A stretch of DNA of 64,000 nucleotides from NCBI RefSeq assembly GCF_026340975.1, contig NZ_JAPEOS010000001.1, forward strand, positions 1,696,501 through 1,760,500. The letters are read 5' to 3'. The DNA comes from Streptomyces sp. NBC_01214 (GTDB taxonomy: Bacteria; Actinomycetota; Actinomycetes; Streptomycetales; Streptomycetaceae). Positions 47,334 to 56,622 of the stretch are shown here, one piece after another. Every line of letters starts with the position of its first letter. The stretch's first letter is position 1. A program made the position numbers and the translations under genes. The notes under the pieces are model-generated. The model saw nothing but the letters and a program-made list of their open reading frames with translations, searched no databases and was not told the origin of the DNA.

Positions 47334-48629
47334 ATGCGGAATGCGGTGGTGCGGGTGAGGGGCGGGATGCTGGGCGGTACGGGGGTGGTGACCCTGCTCT
47401 GGGCGGCGCAGGTGCGGCCCTCGGCCCGGCCCGACGCGCTGTTCGCCACCGCCGCGCACCTGTCCGGTCTGCTCGCCGGGTACGGGGTGCTCGTGCTGCT
47501 GTTCCTGATGGCCCGGGTACCCGCCGTCGAGCACGGGGTCGGCGCCGACCGGCTCGCGCGCTGGCACGCGTTCGGCGGCCGGTACGTCCTGCTGCTCGTC
47601 TTCGGGCACGGGCTCTTCGCCCTGCTCGGGTACGCCGTGCACGAGGGAATCGACGTGGTCTCCGCCGCCTCGGAGCTGCTCGGCTACCCCGCGCTCGCCG
47701 CCGCCGCGGCCGGGACCGTCCTCCTGGCCGCGGTCGGCGTGACCTCCGCCCGGGCGGTACGCCGCCGGGTGCCGCACGAAACCTGGCGCGGGGTGCACCT
47801 GCTCGTCTACCTCGCCGCCGCCCTGGCCTTCGGGCACCAGCTCGCCGGGCCCGATCTGGCCGCGGCCGCCTGGTTCTGGGCGCTCGCCCACACCGTGGTC
47901 GCCGTCCTGCTGCTCTGGTACCGCGCCGTGGTTCCCGTACGGCAGGCCCTGCGGCACGCGCTGCGGGTCGCGGACGTCCGGGTCGAGGGCCCCGGGGTGG
48001 TCTCCGTCGTCGTCTACGGACAGCACCTCGCGGAACTGCGCGCGGAGCCGGGCCAGTTCCTGCGCTGGCGGTTCCTCCAGCGGCGGCTGTGGCACACCGC
48101 CCTGCCGTTCTCGCTGTCCGCGCCCGTCCGGGGGAACGCCCTGCGGATCACCGTGAAGGGGCTCGGCGGCCACTCCCGCCGGATCCGCCGGCTGCGCCCC
48201 GGGACGCGGGTGCTGGCCACCGGGCCGTTCGGCGCGCTCACCGCCGCCCGGCGGACCCGGCCCAAGGTGCTGCTGATCGCGGGCGGGGTCGGGATCACCC
48301 CGATGCGGGCCCTGTTCGAGACGCTGCCCGGGGGCCCCGGGGACATCACCCTGCTCTACCGGGCCGGGGCCGAGGAGCACCTCGTGCTGCGGGCCGAGCT
48401 GGAGTCCATCGCCGCCGAGCGGCGGGCCGGTCTGCACTACCTGCTCGGGCCGTCCGGCGCGGCCTACGACCCGCTGGCCCCGCAGGCGCTGGCCGCGCTG
48501 GTGCCCGACCTGGCCGAGCACGACGTGTACCTGTGCGGGCCGCCGGGGATGGCCGGGGCGACCCGGACCGCGCTGCTGCGGGCCGGGGTGCCGGCCGGCC
48601 GTATCCATTCGGAGTGCTTCAGCTTCTGA
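47334..48629 (+). CDS. Ferredoxin-reductase-like membrane flavoprotein (ferric reductase type)
   Basis: A 431-residue protein. The N-terminal ~200 residues have about six hydrophobic segments with conserved histidines (RWHAFGGRYVLLLVFGHG; GVHLLVYLAAALAFGHQL) as in ferric-reductase-like transmembrane domains. The C-terminal part is a FAD/NAD module: LPFSLSAPVRGNALRITVK, LIAGGVGITPMRALFE, and the final HSECFSF. It probably moves electrons across the membrane, e.g. to ferric iron. ATG 47334 is used; GTG 47325 is also in frame. It is divergent from the nir operon. Confidence 0.85.
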   Translation: MRNAVVRVRGGMLGGTGVVTLLWAAQVRPSARPDALFATAAHLSGLLAGYGVLVLLFLMARVPAVEHGVGADRLARWHAFGGRYVLLLVFGHGLFALLGYAVHEGIDVVSAASELLGYPALAAAAAGTVLLAAVGVTSARAVRRRVPHETWRGVHLLVYLAAALAFGHQLAGPDLAAAAWFWALAHTVVAVLLLWYRAVVPVRQALRHALRVADVRVEGPGVVSVVVYGQHLAELRAEPGQFLRWRFLQRRLWHTALPFSLSAPVRGNALRITVKGLGGHSRRIRRLRPGTRVLATGPFGALTAARRTRPKVLLIAGGVGITPMRALFETLPGGPGDITLLYRAGAEEHLVLRAELESIAAERRAGLHYLLGPSGAAYDPLAPQALAALVPDLAEHDVYLCGPPGMAGATRTALLRAGVPAGRIHSECFSF

Positions 48630-48648
48630 GCCGCGCGCCACTGCCCGC

Positions 48649-48738
48649 GATCCCCGCGATCCTCGCGTCCCTGCGTACCGCGTCCTGCGTCCCTGCCGTC
48701 CCTGCGTCCTGCGATCCCTGCGTTCCCGCGTTCCCCCG
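48649..48738. repeat. Imperfect simple repeats of GCGTCCCTGC type
   Basis: Bases 48649-48738 between the ferredoxin-reductase-like gene and the small membrane protein gene are made of irregular copies of GCGTCCCTGC, GCGATCC and CCTGCG. No hairpin or gene is evident. Confidence 0.5.
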
Positions 48739-48753
48739 AGGAGTCACCGCCCC

Positions 48754-49044
48754 ATGCGTCACCCGCTGCACGTCGCCCTCTCCGTACCCGTCGGCGCCGA
48801 GGCTCCCGCGGCGGCCGTGGCCGCGGCCCGGCACCGCAAGCCGCGGCGCCCCTCGCCGGTGCGGGCCGTACTGGCCGCGCTGGCCTCCGTACCGCCCGCG
48901 CAGCGGCTGGCGGCGGGGCTGGGGGCGGTCAGCGTGTTGGCCGCGACCGTGCTGACGACGGCCGTGGACCCGGCCGCTCCGGTGGCCCCGGACCGGGTCC
49001 CGGCCCGGCAAAGCTCAACCTTTGCGCAAGTTTCAGGGAATTGA
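48754..49044 (+). CDS. Small single-pass membrane protein, unknown function
   Basis: A 96-residue protein. The N-terminal ~50 residues are basic and Ala/Pro-rich; one hydrophobic segment (LAAGLGAVSVLAATVLTTAV) spans about residues 52-71; the short tail is polar. GAGGAG at 48737-48742 is 11 nt before the ATG. No family is recognised. It lies 36 nt before the TSUP gene on the same strand. Confidence 0.55.
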   Translation: MRHPLHVALSVPVGAEAPAAAVAAARHRKPRRPSPVRAVLAALASVPPAQRLAAGLGAVSVLAATVLTTAVDPAAPVAPDRVPARQSSTFAQVSGN

Positions 49045-49080
49045 ATGGTCGCTGCACCGACAGCTCCATAAGGTCGGTTC

Positions 49081-49857
49081 GTGCCTGACATATCAACGAC
49101 CATGATCATCGTGTTGTGCGTGGCCGCGGCTGCGGCCGGCTGGATCGATGCGGTGGTGGGCGGCGGCGGCCTGCTGCTTCTGCCCGCGCTCCTCCTCGGT
49201 CTGCCGAACGCCCACCCCGCCACCGTCCTCGGTACCAACAAGGCCGTGGCCATCGTCGGCACAGCCGGGGCGGCCGTGACCTACGCCCGCAAGGCCCCGG
49301 TGAACGTGAAGCTGGCCGTCCGCATCGGCCTGGCCGCGCTCGCCGGCTCGATGGGCGGCGCGGCGCTGGCGGGCGGCATCAGCAAGGACGCCCTCCGCCC
49401 GCTGATCATGGTGGTCCTCGTGATCGTTGCGGGCGTCGTGATCTTCAAGCCGGGCTTCGGCACCGCCCCCTCGACCGCGCCCGTCAGCCGGCAGCGGGTG
49501 CTGCTCGCCATCGGACTCGCGGGCCTGGGCATCGGCTTCTACGACGGCCTCATCGGGCCCGGCACCGGCACCTTCCTGGTACTCGCGCTCACGGCACTGC
49601 TCCACCTCGACCTGGTCACCGCCTCCGCCACCGCCAAGATCGTGAACTGCTGCACCAACGCCGGGGCGCTCGCGATGTTCGCCTACCAGGGCATGGTGCT
49701 GTGGCAGCTGGCCGCGCTCATGGCGGTGTTCAACCTGGCCGGCGGCATGATCGGGGCCGGTATGGCGCTCAAGAAGGGCAGCGGCTTCGTCCGCGGCGTG
49801 CTGCTGACGGTGGTGGGCGCGCTGGTGCTCAAGCTCGGCCTCGAGCAGTGGGGCTAG
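49081..49857 (+). CDS. TSUP-family (TauE/SafE) transporter
   Basis: A 258-residue membrane protein with about eight hydrophobic segments. The TSUP repeats show as GWIDAVVGGGGLLLLPALLL...GTNKAVAIVGT in the first half and GFYDGLIGPGTGTFLVLALT...SATAKIVN in the second. Members export or import sulfite, sulfonates or other anions. The GTG start is 36 nt after the small membrane protein gene. Confidence 0.88.
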   Translation: MPDISTTMIIVLCVAAAAAGWIDAVVGGGGLLLLPALLLGLPNAHPATVLGTNKAVAIVGTAGAAVTYARKAPVNVKLAVRIGLAALAGSMGGAALAGGISKDALRPLIMVVLVIVAGVVIFKPGFGTAPSTAPVSRQRVLLAIGLAGLGIGFYDGLIGPGTGTFLVLALTALLHLDLVTASATAKIVNCCTNAGALAMFAYQGMVLWQLAALMAVFNLAGGMIGAGMALKKGSGFVRGVLLTVVGALVLKLGLEQWG

Positions 49858-49890
49858 ACGGCCCAGGAGGCCGCTAGGCCCTGACAGGAC

Positions 49891-50547
49891 CTAGTACGTC
49901 CCGGTGAGGTGCGCGAAGACCACCACGTTGCCGCGGTAGCCCGTGCGCGGCGAGAAGCCGCCGCCGCAGGTGATCACCCGCAGTTCGGCGCGCGCCGAAG
50001 GCCCGTACACGCGGGTGTCGGGGAAGGCCTTGGCGTCGTAGACCTCGACCGCGTGCACCGTGAACACCGCCGTACGGCCGTCCGCGCGCGGGATCTCGAT
50101 GGAGGCCCCGCGGCGCAGTGCGCCCAGGTGGTAGAAGACCCCCGGCCCGGCGGCGTCGTCCACGTGCCCGGCGATGACGGCGGTGCCGGTGGCGCCCGGG
50201 GTGGTGCCGTCGCGGTACCAGCCGGCCAGGTCGCGCCGGTCCGGCGGCGGCACTTCGAGGCTGCCGCGCGGATCCAGGCCGAGCCCGGTCAGCGGGGCGT
50301 CGACCCGGATGGAGGGGATCCGGATCCGGGCCGGCGGGGAACCGGGGAGCGGGGCGATCCCCGGACCCACCACGCCGGCGGCGGTCAGGGACTCGGCGGG
50401 GGAGGGCAGCGGCGGTCCGACGGGCTCGCGCGAACCGCTGGTCACGAGCCAGATGCCGACGCAGGCGGCGAGCGCGACGAGTCCACCGTGGCGGGCGGTG
50501 GGGGTGCGGGGGAAACGGTTCCGCGCGCCACCGAAATCGCCACCCAT
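49891..50547 (-). CDS. Class F sortase
   Basis: A 218-residue class F (actinobacterial) sortase. One N-terminal hydrophobic segment (GGLVALAACVGIWLV) anchors it. The catalytic His is in VIAGHVDD, Cys in VITCGGGFS, and Arg in SPRTGYRGNVVVF. Class F sortases attach surface proteins to the cell wall. The next gene upstream on the same strand encodes a secreted protein with a C-terminal membrane anchor, the likely client. Confidence 0.9.
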   Translation of the reverse strand: MGGDFGGARNRFPRTPTARHGGLVALAACVGIWLVTSGSREPVGPPLPSPAESLTAAGVVGPGIAPLPGSPPARIRIPSIRVDAPLTGLGLDPRGSLEVPPPDRRDLAGWYRDGTTPGATGTAVIAGHVDDAAGPGVFYHLGALRRGASIEIPRADGRTAVFTVHAVEVYDAKAFPDTRVYGPSARAELRVITCGGGFSPRTGYRGNVVVFAHLTGTY

Positions 50548-50592
50548 GCGTACCCCCTCGGCTTCCGTTTCGGGGTGACTGGCCGTCGCCCG

Positions 50593-50621
50593 GCCCCGCG
50601 AACGGGGGGACCTCGCGGGGC
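50593..50621 (-). terminator. Possible hairpin between sortase and its upstream neighbour
   Basis: GCCCCGCG (50593-50600) and CGCGGGGC (50614-50621) form an 8-bp stem with a 13-nt loop, between the two minus-strand genes. Confidence 0.4.
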
Positions 50622-50676
50622 GGGCGACAGGGGACGGTACCGGTCGGACCGCGGCCGGAGCCGCGGTGGGCGTCCG

Positions 50677-51219
50677 TCAGCTCCGCGTGCCGCTCGCCCG
50701 GCGACGCAGGAGCCAGGTACCGCCGACGGCGGCAGCGGCCAGAACGGCCGCCCCCGCCGCGATCTTGGCGGGGTCGGTGGTGGTGGTCGTGCCACCGCCC
50801 ACCCCGGTGTTGACGTGGCCCTGCGGGCCGCGCTCGGTGACGATCAGATTGCCGGTGGCGAACTTGCCGTTCGCGCAGGTCGCGCCGATGGCGTAGGTGC
50901 CGCCACGGGTGCCGCGGGCGATCTGGAACTGCCCCACGACCACCTCCTTGTGGGTGCCGGGGACCAGCTTGAACCGGCCGCCGCCCACGGTGGTCGCATC
51001 GCCGTCCGCGTGGCTGCCACTGCCGCAGGCCGTGGTGTTCGCGGTGACGGTGGCGCCGGGGGCGGCGGACTTGGGCCACACCTCCAGCGGCGCGAAGTCC
51101 CCGGGTGCGAAGCCCACCACGCCGAGGTCAGCGGCGGCGACCGCGCCGGCGACCGGCCCGGTGAACGCGGCGGCGGTCAGCGCGGTCGCGGTCAACAGGT
51201 GTGCGGTACGTCGGCGCAT
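50677..51219 (-). CDS. Secreted, C-terminally anchored surface protein (sortase neighbour)
   Basis: A 180-residue protein with a signal peptide (MRRRTAHLLTATALTAAAFTGPVAGAVAAAD) and a C-terminal hydrophobic anchor followed by a basic tail (AKIAAGAAVLAAAAVGGTWLLRRRASGTRS). The middle is beta-rich with one Cys pair (TACGSG, GATCANGKF). No LPxTG motif is seen; the closest position before the anchor is GGTTTTTDPAK, so the sorting signal would be unusual. It lies just upstream of the class F sortase gene on the same strand, in the usual substrate position. Confidence 0.75.
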   Translation of the reverse strand: MRRRTAHLLTATALTAAAFTGPVAGAVAAADLGVVGFAPGDFAPLEVWPKSAAPGATVTANTTACGSGSHADGDATTVGGGRFKLVPGTHKEVVVGQFQIARGTRGGTYAIGATCANGKFATGNLIVTERGPQGHVNTGVGGGTTTTTDPAKIAAGAAVLAAAAVGGTWLLRRRASGTRS

Positions 51220-51477
51220 GGGACTCTCCTGGAGACACGGGGTCGTGCTTCCGAGGAAACCCGGCCCGCCCGCCGTGCGCCTGCTGATGTTCCGTCAGGT
51301 GTGCCTGCCTGTGGCCCGACCGGGGGTCGTCCTCGCAGGTCAACACGTGTATGGCGGCCATCGGTGCACCCCGCGCCGTCCGGGTGACTCCGGCGGTGCG
51401 TACGGTTGTGGGGCGCGGGGAGGCCGGGACCTTCGGCCGGCCCGCGCACCGCCGCGCCATTGCCGAGGGAGGGCCCC

Positions 51478-51924
51478 GTGACATCGGTCGAACGGCTACC
51501 GGACCCGAGCGATCCGCTCCCGTTCTTCGTCTACGGGACCCTGCGCCCGGGCGAGGTCAACCACGACCTCTTCCTGCGCGGCCGCACGGCCTCGGAGGAG
51601 CCGGCCGTCCTCCCGGACGCGGCGCTCTACGACGGTCCCGGATATCCGTACGCGGTCCACCATCCCGGCACGGCGGTCGTCGGCGAGCTGATCACGGCGG
51701 TGCCGGGCGCCTACGGGAAGCTGCTGGCCGCGCTGGACCAGCTGGAGGAGTACGGGGGCCCGGGCCGCCCGGGGAACGTCTACGACCGGATCGCCCGCCC
51801 GGCCCTACGCCCCGACGGCACCACGGTCCGCGCCTGGGTCTACCTGGCGGCCCCGCTGATCGCCCGCGACCTGCGGGAATCGGGCACCGAGATCCCCGGC
51901 GGCGACTGGTTCAAGCGTCGCTGA
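51478..51924 (+). CDS. Gamma-glutamylcyclotransferase-like protein
   Basis: A 148-residue GGCT-fold protein. The substrate loop FFVYGTLRPGEVNHDLF and the catalytic Glu region LAALDQLEEYGG are present. It may act on gamma-glutamyl amines; the specific role is unknown. GTG 51478 has GAGGGAGGG (51466-51474) upstream. It converges with dnaG, 8 nt between stops. Confidence 0.85.
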   Translation: MTSVERLPDPSDPLPFFVYGTLRPGEVNHDLFLRGRTASEEPAVLPDAALYDGPGYPYAVHHPGTAVVGELITAVPGAYGKLLAALDQLEEYGGPGRPGNVYDRIARPALRPDGTTVRAWVYLAAPLIARDLRESGTEIPGGDWFKRR

Positions 51925-51932
51925 ACCGCGGC

Positions 51933-53858
51933 CTACAGGCCCTCGGCGCCGCGGTTGCGCAACCGCTGGCCGTACTGCTGGAGCACCCACAGCTCCTCCT
52001 GGACGGCCGCCAGTTGTTCCGGCGGGGCCTGCGGGCCCAGCCGCGACAGCGTGCCCTGGATCTCGTGGACCCGGCGGTCGACGGCGCGCAGCCGCACCTG
52101 GACCAGCTGGACCCCCGCGTACATCTCGTCCACCGTCTTCGCGTGGATGGCCTCGACCGCCAGCTCCGTGACGAGCGCGCGCACGGTGTCGTTCGGGGCG
52201 GCCCCGCGGACGCGGGCCAGGTAGTCCTCCGTGCCGAGCGAGGCGCCGCCCGCGTCCAGGATCGCCTGGCGCACGGCCGCGTAGGGCGGGGCGGTGAACT
52301 CGTCCATCCCGTACGCGTCGAAGGCCGGGGAGACCAGGGCGGGCCGCTGGAGGGCGAGCTTCAGCAGCTCGCGCTCGGTGCGGTGGGCCGGGCTCCGCAG
52401 GTTCAGCGCGGGGCCCCCGGCCGGCTGGGCGGGGGCCGCGGGGGCGTCCTCGTAGGACGGGCGGCCCCGCTGCGGCTTCCCGCCGGGCCGGCCGCCCTGC
52501 GGTCCGTCGCCCTGGCCGCGCTCGCGGGCCCAGCGCGCCAGCTGTGCGACCCGCTTGACCACGAACTGCTCGTCGCGGATGCCCAGCATGCCCGCCAGCT
52601 GGACCGCCGACTCGTGCTGGATCGCGATGTTCTTGATGTGGGCGACGACGGGCGCGGCCTCGTCCAGGGCGGCCGCCCGGCCCGCCGGGTTCTCCAGGTT
52701 GTGCCGGGCGACGATGTGTCGCAGCGCGAACTCGAACAGCGGCGTGCGGGCCTCCACCAGGCCGGCCACGGCCGCGTCGCCCTGCGCGAGGCGCAGGTCG
52801 CAGGGGTCCATGCCGCCGGGGGCGATGGTGATCGAGGTCTCCGCGGCGAACTTCTGGTCGTCCTCGAACGCCCGCAGGGCGGCCTTCTGGCCCGCCGCGT
52901 CGCCGTCGAAGGTGAAGATCACCTCGGCGGTGGCGTTGTCCATCAACAGCCGGCGCAGGATCTTGATGTGGTCCCCGCCGAAGGCGGTGCCACAGGTCGC
53001 GATCGCGGTGGTGACCCCGGCCATGTGGCAGGCCATCACGTCCGTGTAGCCCTCGACGACCACGGCCCGGGAGGTCTTCGCGATCTCCTTCTTCGCCAGG
53101 TCGATGCCGTACAGCACCTGGGACTTCTTGTAGATCGCGGTCTCGGGGGTGTTCAGGTACTTCGGGCCGTTGTCGTCGTCGCGCAGCTTGCGCGCGCCGA
53201 AGCCGACCACCTCGCCGCTGATGTCGCGGATCGGCCACATCAGCCGGCCGCGGAAGCGGTCGATCGGCTTGCCGCTGCGGCTGTCCTGGGCGAGCCCGGA
53301 GGTGATCAGCTCCTTGTCGGTGAAGCCCTTGCCGCGCAGGAAGCGGGTCAGGTGGTCCCACCCGGCCGGGCTGTATCCCACGCTGAAGTGCGCGGCCGCG
53401 GCCTGGTCGAAGCCGCGCTCCGCCAGGAACTTGCGGCCGATCTCGGCCTCGGGGCTGCCCAGCTGGTCCACGTAGAACTGGGCGGCGGCCTTGTGCGCCT
53501 CGACCAGCCGGATGCGGTCACCGCGGCCGCTGGTGCCCGCGGTGTAGCCGCCCTCCTCGTACCGCAGGGTGATGCCGGCCAGGCCGGCCAGGCGTTCGAC
53601 CGCCTCCGAGAAGGAGAGGTGGTCGATCTTCATGACGAAGTCGAGGGTGTCCCCGCCCGCCTGGCAGCCGAAGCAGTGGTAGAGCCCCTTGCTGGGGCTG
53701 ACCTGGAAGGAAGGGGACTTCTCGTCGTGGAAGGGACAGAGGCCCTTGAGGTTGCCGCCGCCCGCGTTGCGCAACTGGAGGTACTCGGAGACCACGGCGT
53801 CGATCGGGACCGCGTCCCGTACCGCCTTCACGTCGTCGTCGTTGATCCGTCCTGCCAC
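51933..53858 (-). CDS. dnaG: DNA primase
   Basis: A 641-residue DnaG. The N-terminal zinc finger has CPFHDEKSPSFQV and YHCFGCQAGGD; the TOPRIM core starts at VVVEGYTDVMA and includes FDGDAAGQKA; the helicase-interacting C terminus is about 180 residues. It makes RNA primers for the replication fork. GTG 53858 is the start of the conserved MAGRINDDDV. The stop converges with the GGCT-like gene. Operon: dgt-FAD reductase-dnaG. Confidence 0.95.
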   Translation of the reverse strand: MAGRINDDDVKAVRDAVPIDAVVSEYLQLRNAGGGNLKGLCPFHDEKSPSFQVSPSKGLYHCFGCQAGGDTLDFVMKIDHLSFSEAVERLAGLAGITLRYEEGGYTAGTSGRGDRIRLVEAHKAAAQFYVDQLGSPEAEIGRKFLAERGFDQAAAAHFSVGYSPAGWDHLTRFLRGKGFTDKELITSGLAQDSRSGKPIDRFRGRLMWPIRDISGEVVGFGARKLRDDDNGPKYLNTPETAIYKKSQVLYGIDLAKKEIAKTSRAVVVEGYTDVMACHMAGVTTAIATCGTAFGGDHIKILRRLLMDNATAEVIFTFDGDAAGQKAALRAFEDDQKFAAETSITIAPGGMDPCDLRLAQGDAAVAGLVEARTPLFEFALRHIVARHNLENPAGRAAALDEAAPVVAHIKNIAIQHESAVQLAGMLGIRDEQFVVKRVAQLARWARERGQGDGPQGGRPGGKPQRGRPSYEDAPAAPAQPAGGPALNLRSPAHRTERELLKLALQRPALVSPAFDAYGMDEFTAPPYAAVRQAILDAGGASLGTEDYLARVRGAAPNDTVRALVTELAVEAIHAKTVDEMYAGVQLVQVRLRAVDRRVHEIQGTLSRLGPQAPPEQLAAVQEELWVLQQYGQRLRNRGAEGL

Positions 53859-53892
53859 CCGTGAAGTCTACGGCCGGGCGCCGGCAATCCGG

Positions 53893-55167
53893 TCAGGCCC
53901 CCTCGGCCTGCACCAGGGAGTCAAGCGGAATGGATGGGTCCGCCAGCGCCTCGCGGTTGACCGGGGTCTTCGACCTGATCAGGGCCTGGATGTGTTCGGT
54001 GACGTCCCACACGTTCACGTTCATCCCGGCCAGGACCCGCCCCTCCGACAGCCAGAAGGCGATGAACTCCCGCTTGCCCGCGTCCCCGCGGATCAGCACC
54101 TGGTCGTAGCCGCCGGCCGGCGCGTACCCCGAGTACTCCAGGCCCACGTCGTACTGGTCCGAGAAGAAGTACGGCACCCGGTCGTAGCCGACCTCCTGGC
54201 CCAGCATGGCCCGCGCGGCGGCCGGCCCGCCGTTCAACGCGTTGGCCCAGTGCTCCACCCGCAGCCGGGTCCCGAGCACCGGGTGGTGGGCGGCGGCCAC
54301 GTCCCCGACCGCGTAGACGTCCGGATCGGAGGTGCGCAGGGAGGAGTCCACCGCGATCCCGCCGCCGTGCTCCCGGTCGACCAGGGCCAGCCCGGCGGTC
54401 TCGGCGAGCGCGGTCCGCGGGGCGGCCCCGATCGCGGAGAGCACCGCGTGCGCCGGGTGCTCCTCCCCGTCGTCGGTCCGGGCGGCCAGCACCATGCCGT
54501 CGTGGCCCACGATCTCGGTCAGCCGCGCCCCGAAGTGGAACCGCACCCCGTGATCGGCGTGCAGGTCCGCGAAGAGCCGGCCGATCTCCGGGCCGAGCAC
54601 CGCGTGCAACGGCGTGGCCTCCGGCTCGACGACGGTGACCTCGGCGCCGTAGCCGCGGGCCGCGGCGGCCACCTCCAGCCCGATCCACCCGGCGCCGGCG
54701 ATGAGCAGGTGCCCGTTGTCCCGGCCGAGTCCGGCCAGTACGCCCTTCAGCCGTTCGGCGTGCGCGAGGCGCCGCAGGTGGTGCACTCCGGCCAGGTCGG
54801 TGCCGGGGACGTCCAGGCGGCGCGGCTCGGCCCCGGTGGCCAGCAGCAGCTTGTCGTAGAACAGGACGGTGCCGTCGCCGAGGACCACCTTCTTGGCGTC
54901 CCGGTCGAGGTGCACGGCGGGCTGGCCGAGGTGCAGCTCGATGTCGGAGGCCGCGTACCAGGACGGCTCGTGGACGAAGACGCTCTCCCGGTCGTCCTTG
55001 CCGGTCAGATACCCCTTGGACAGCGGGGGGCGTTCGTAGGGGTGGTCGCGCTCGTCGCCGATCAGGATCACCCGCCCCGTGAACCCCTCGGACCTCAGCG
55101 TTTCGGCCGCCTTCGCCCCGGCGAGCCCCGCGCCGACGATGACGAACGTCCGGTGTGCGTCGACCAC
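53893..55167 (-). CDS. FAD/NAD(P)H-dependent reductase (ferredoxin reductase type)
   Basis: A 424-residue BphA4/rhodocoxin-reductase-like protein. FVIVGAGLAGAKAAETL is the FAD-binding motif, LIAGAGWIGLEVAAAA the NAD-binding motif, YAVGDVAAAHHP the second FAD motif, and the C-terminal reductase domain begins near FFSDQYDVGLEYSG. It would move electrons from NAD(P)H to a ferredoxin. GTG 55167 is chosen because AGGAGG lies 6 nt upstream; an ATG at 55182 is also in frame with GGAGAGG before it. Confidence 0.9.
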   Translation of the reverse strand: MVDAHRTFVIVGAGLAGAKAAETLRSEGFTGRVILIGDERDHPYERPPLSKGYLTGKDDRESVFVHEPSWYAASDIELHLGQPAVHLDRDAKKVVLGDGTVLFYDKLLLATGAEPRRLDVPGTDLAGVHHLRRLAHAERLKGVLAGLGRDNGHLLIAGAGWIGLEVAAAARGYGAEVTVVEPEATPLHAVLGPEIGRLFADLHADHGVRFHFGARLTEIVGHDGMVLAARTDDGEEHPAHAVLSAIGAAPRTALAETAGLALVDREHGGGIAVDSSLRTSDPDVYAVGDVAAAHHPVLGTRLRVEHWANALNGGPAAARAMLGQEVGYDRVPYFFSDQYDVGLEYSGYAPAGGYDQVLIRGDAGKREFIAFWLSEGRVLAGMNVNVWDVTEHIQALIRSKTPVNREALADPSIPLDSLVQAEGA

Positions 55168-55194
55168 CTGATGCCTCCTCATAACCTCTCCGCC

Positions 55195-55214
55195 ACATGC
55201 GAGCACATGCGAGC
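55195..55214. repeat. 10-bp tandem duplication upstream of the FAD reductase gene
   Basis: ACATGCGAGC occurs twice in a row between dgt and the FAD reductase. It lies upstream of the reductase ribosome site and may be part of its promoter or operator. Confidence 0.4.
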
Positions 55215-55260
55215 GTCCCGCACCGAGCCTGCCGCGTGAAGGGGGAGTGGCTCGATCAGC

Positions 55261-56586
55261 TCACCTTTCGGCGCGTCGGCCGCGCCGGGTGAGGCGTGCG
55301 TGAAGGGAACGGGCGGATGCATCGGTGAGGCACGCGATCTGGTCGATGACCGCCCTCTTCCTGGCCTTGTCGTCCGGGGCCGCGTCGAAGATCGCCCGGA
55401 ACTGCGGGTCCAGCCCCTCGGGGGCGCGGGCGCTCAGCGCCTCCGCGAGTTCGGCCAGGACGATGCGCTGGTCGGCGCGGATCCGCTCCTGCTCGTCGCG
55501 CTGCATCACGTACAGGTCGGCGACGGCCTTGAGGACCGCGCACTCGTTGCGCGCCTCGCGCGGGACCACCAGTTCGGCACCGTACCGGGTGAGGCGGCCG
55601 GAGCCGTACGCCTCACGGGTGGCTCCCTCGGCGGCCAGGCAGAACCGGCCGATCAGCTGGCTCGTCGCGTCCTTCAGCCGGGACTGGGCGAGGGCCGAAC
55701 CGTCGTACCCGTGCGGCCACCACTCCTGCTCCATCAGCCGGTCGAGGGCGGCCCGCAGCTCCTCGGGCGCGGTGTCGGCGGGGACGTACCGGCCGATGGC
55801 CACCTGCCAGATCGCCGTCCGCTCGGGTTCGGCGTAGAGCATGTTGGGGTCGAGGTGGCCGGCGTGCAGGCCGTCCTCGAAGTCGTGGACGGAGTACGCG
55901 ACGTCGTCCGCCCAGTCCATGACCTGGGCCTCGAAGCACTTGCGGTCCGCGGGCGCGCCGCGGCGCAGCCAGGCGAAGACCGGCAGGTCGTCCTCGTACG
56001 CGCCGAACTTCACCGAGTCGGGGTCGGTGGGGTGGTCCCCGCGGGCCCACGGGTACTTGGTGGCGGCGTCCAGGCAGGCCCGGGTGAGGTTGAGGCCGAC
56101 GCTGACGAGCTCCCCGCTCACCGGATCGGGCACGAACCGCTTGGGCTCCAGACGGGTCAGCAGGCGCAGCGACTGGGCGTTGCCCTCGAAGCCGCCGCAG
56201 TCCTTGGCGAACTCGTTGAGCGCCTCCTCGCCGTTGTGGCCGAAGGGCGGGTGGCCCATGTCGTGGGAGAGGCAGGCGGCTTCGACGAGGTCGGGGTCAC
56301 AGCCGAGCGCGGCGCCGAGCTCCCGCCCGACCTGGGCGCACTCCAGCGAGTGGGTCAGGCGGGTGCGGGGGCTCGCGTCCCAGTCGTAGGAGCGGCTGCC
56401 GGGGGTGACGACCTGGGTCTTGCCGGCGAGGCGGCGCAGCGCGGCCGAGTGCAGTACGCGGGCGCGGTCGCGCTGGAAGGCGGTCCGGCCGGGCCGTTTG
56501 TCGGGCTCGGCGGCCCAGCGTTCGGTGTCGGCCGCGTCGTAGCGGCCGCAGTGGTCGTCGGTGAGGGCGTGCGTGGTGCCTTCCAT
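55261..56586 (-). CDS. dgt: Deoxyguanosinetriphosphate triphosphohydrolase-like protein
   Basis: A 441-residue HD-domain dNTPase. The HD motif is [14 protein letters not shown] with the first His in [31 protein letters not shown] holds the final Asp. It hydrolyses dNTPs (dGTP in E. coli) and helps balance pools. ATG 56586 starts the conserved sequence. It is the first gene of the dgt-FAD reductase-dnaG run; placement next to dnaG is common in actinobacteria. Confidence 0.93.
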   Translation of the reverse strand: MEGTTHALTDDHCGRYDAADTERWAAEPDKRPGRTAFQRDRARVLHSAALRRLAGKTQVVTPGSRSYDWDASPRTRLTHSLECAQVGRELGAALGCDPDLVEAACLSHDMGHPPFGHNGEEALNEFAKDCGGFEGNAQSLRLLTRLEPKRFVPDPVSGELVSVGLNLTRACLDAATKYPWARGDHPTDPDSVKFGAYEDDLPVFAWLRRGAPADRKCFEAQVMDWADDVAYSVHDFEDGLHAGHLDPNMLYAEPERTAIWQVAIGRYVPADTAPEELRAALDRLMEQEWWPHGYDGSALAQSRLKDATSQLIGRFCLAAEGATREAYGSGRLTRYGAELVVPREARNECAVLKAVADLYVMQRDEQERIRADQRIVLAELAEALSARAPEGLDPQFRAIFDAAPDDKARKRAVIDQIACLTDASARSLHARLTRRGRRAER

Positions 56587-56622
56587 GGAGAGACGGTAAC
56601 CGGAACAACTGACAAACCGGGA

